Source of the DNA: Gnetum montanum
Taxonomy: Eukaryota; Streptophyta; Gnetopsida; Gnetales; Gnetaceae
Assembly: GCA_015680685.1 (NCBI GenBank)
Contig: MNCI01008947.1
Span: 117,849-160,295, forward strand
Reading direction: 5' to 3'
DNA: 42,447 nt
Under the pieces are notes generated by a model that saw only the letters and a program-made list of their open reading frames with translations, searched no databases and was not told where the DNA came from. The translations under genes were made by a program, and so were the position numbers. The first letter of the stretch is position 1. Every line of letters begins with the position of its first letter. Below are positions 41,358-42,447 of this stretch, one piece after another.

Positions 41358-42447
41358 ATGGCTTCTTCTCATGAAATTAACTCACCTAAGGATAACACAG
41401 AAGACAGTCAGCATCACACGCATAACTGAGACCAGCCATGTCCTAAACAATCTAAGGTCACATATACTCATCTTGATGAGTATGTCCCTGACTTTACTTT
41501 TATTCTCTATCAAGATGAACAACTGCGATGGAGAGATCTGCAAGGTAACATTGTGTTACCTCTGGATTGATCAGTCCCTAACATGCTTTTCCATGCCTTA
41601 GCATAGGTTGGCATGCAAGAGCAGTTTGCGGAATACGTTTTGGATAACTTTGACACAAGGGATTATCATCCCACAAATGCCCAACATATTCGGGATGAAA
41701 GGCAGGAGAGCCAACATTCATTATTGAAGGGCAAGGTCCCCCATGTCCTTAGTGAAATAGGAGACGAGGAACCCCTCACAATGGATTTCTTAGAAAATGA
41801 TGTTCCTCCTCCTCACAATGGTGAAGAGGTTAGGCATCAGGGCCTTCGATCAACTGTACATGCTACAGGCTCTGATCCCCTTAAGCACCAACTTTTCATG
41901 GCAGGAACAACCACTCACACTAAGGATAGACACTTAGATCGTTACAATGATCGGGGCCGAAGCAGCTGAAGAGAAGGTAAGAAACATCGCCACGGTGATG
42001 GATCCCCTTCCTCTTCTCCTTCATCTCATCATTCACACTCTCCTTCCACATCTGGGCGTAGCCATCGTGAGCATAACGATGAGGATAAAAGTAAAAAGGA
42101 AGATGAAATACCTCGACAAGAAGGTCGAGAGGAGTTAGGACAAGGGCAAGGACGTAGGGAAAGTAGGGAACCACCACGAAGACATCATAGAAATCATGAA
42201 AGAGATGATCATGACAAACCCCTACTCGTAACTCGAAGCATGCTACATATCACAGAGGCAATTAGGATCCCCACAAGGCACTTAAAAGATCGCAGGATCA
42301 AGCGTTTCGACATAAATAATATCCCATGTTTTGAAGGGGGATACAACGCTAATCCTTAACATCATTTACAGGCATTCCACGATGCTTGTGCCTTGCAAAA
42401 TATAGATAATGAGTGGCAGAAGCTCAAGTTGTTCCCAAGGACACTCA
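41358..42447 (+). pseudogene. Gypsy-5 gag, N-terminal 363 codons
   Basis: Starts MASSHEINSPKDN at 41358, 142 bp after the LTR. One phase to the window end with five stops (TGA at 41427, TGA at 41568, TAG at 41604, TGA at 41967, TAA at 42357). Segments: TYTHLDEYVPDFTFILYQDE; QEQFAEYVLDNFDTRDYHP; a Ser/His and Arg/Glu-rich middle (41970-42220); then the capsid start MLHITEAIRIPTRHLKDR and AFHDACALQNIDNEWQKLKL. It aligns with gypsy-2 and gypsy-4 gag. The rest, and pol if present, lies beyond the window. Confidence 0.88.

Larger units (their letters stand above)
40302..42447 (+). mobile_element. Gypsy-5: plus-strand element inserted in gypsy-4, right part outside the window
   Basis: 5' LTR 40302-41215, tRNA-Asp primer site and the first 363 codons of gag are present. 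It cuts gypsy-4 gag; the five bases before it are AGGGT (40297-40301). Its gag keeps one phase with five stops and no frameshift, so it is probably the youngest element here, in line with being the innermost insertion. It belongs to the same superfamily as gypsy-2 and gypsy-4. Confidence 0.9.

Noticed and set aside
1-42447. tRNA, rRNA or host protein-coding genes
   Set aside because: Nothing resembling these was found on either strand by reading. tRNA-like matches occur only as retrotransposon primer-binding sites.

Overview
The window looks like intergenic DNA of a large, repeat-dense seed-plant genome. It is AT-rich. It carries Ty3/gypsy and Ty1/copia LTR retrotransposons whose primer-binding sites match plant tRNA-Asp and initiator tRNA-Met, with LTRs of about 0.8 to 2.7 kb, many nonsense codons and nested insertions. 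I found no intact host gene, rRNA, tRNA or CRISPR array. The species cannot be named from the sequence.

Layout, left to right. (1) An old minus-strand gypsy element ('gypsy-1') runs from its 3' LTR at the left edge (1-1218) through integrase, RNase H, RT, an extra RNase H and protease to gag (about 8950). Its 5' LTR is split into 8965-9679 and 20682-22685. A solo LTR with a perfect 5-bp target duplication sits in it at 6518-7314. (2) A full-length 11.0-kb plus-strand gypsy element ('gypsy-2', 9680-20681) split that 5' LTR. It has both LTRs, a tRNA-Asp primer site, gag, protease, RT, RNase H, integrase and a 2.5-kb third coding region after the integrase. (3) A plus-strand Ty1/copia element with gag only (23420-29090) resembles SIRE/Maximus types and lacks pol. 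(4) A truncated minus-strand gypsy pol ('gypsy-3') covers about 29560-32880. (5) A 21-bp minisatellite (32940-33225) and unassigned DNA follow, then a 306-bp-arm inverted repeat at about 98% identity (34119-34758). (6) A minus-strand gag-protease-only element ('gypsy-4', 34760-40301) has an LTR of the same superfamily as gypsy-2. (7) A plus-strand element ('gypsy-5', from 40302) interrupts the gag of gypsy-4 and runs off the right edge with one gag frame broken only by stop codons.

None of the elements looks autonomous now. The most informative points are the complete extra RNase H between protease and RT in gypsy-1, where the classical RNase H has lost its usual motif; the exchange of U3 promoter modules between related LTRs that share R/U5; loss of all three integrase catalytic residues in gypsy-2 by single G-to-A changes; the gag-only and gag-protease-only elements; and the young near-perfect inverted repeat that includes the tip of an LTR.
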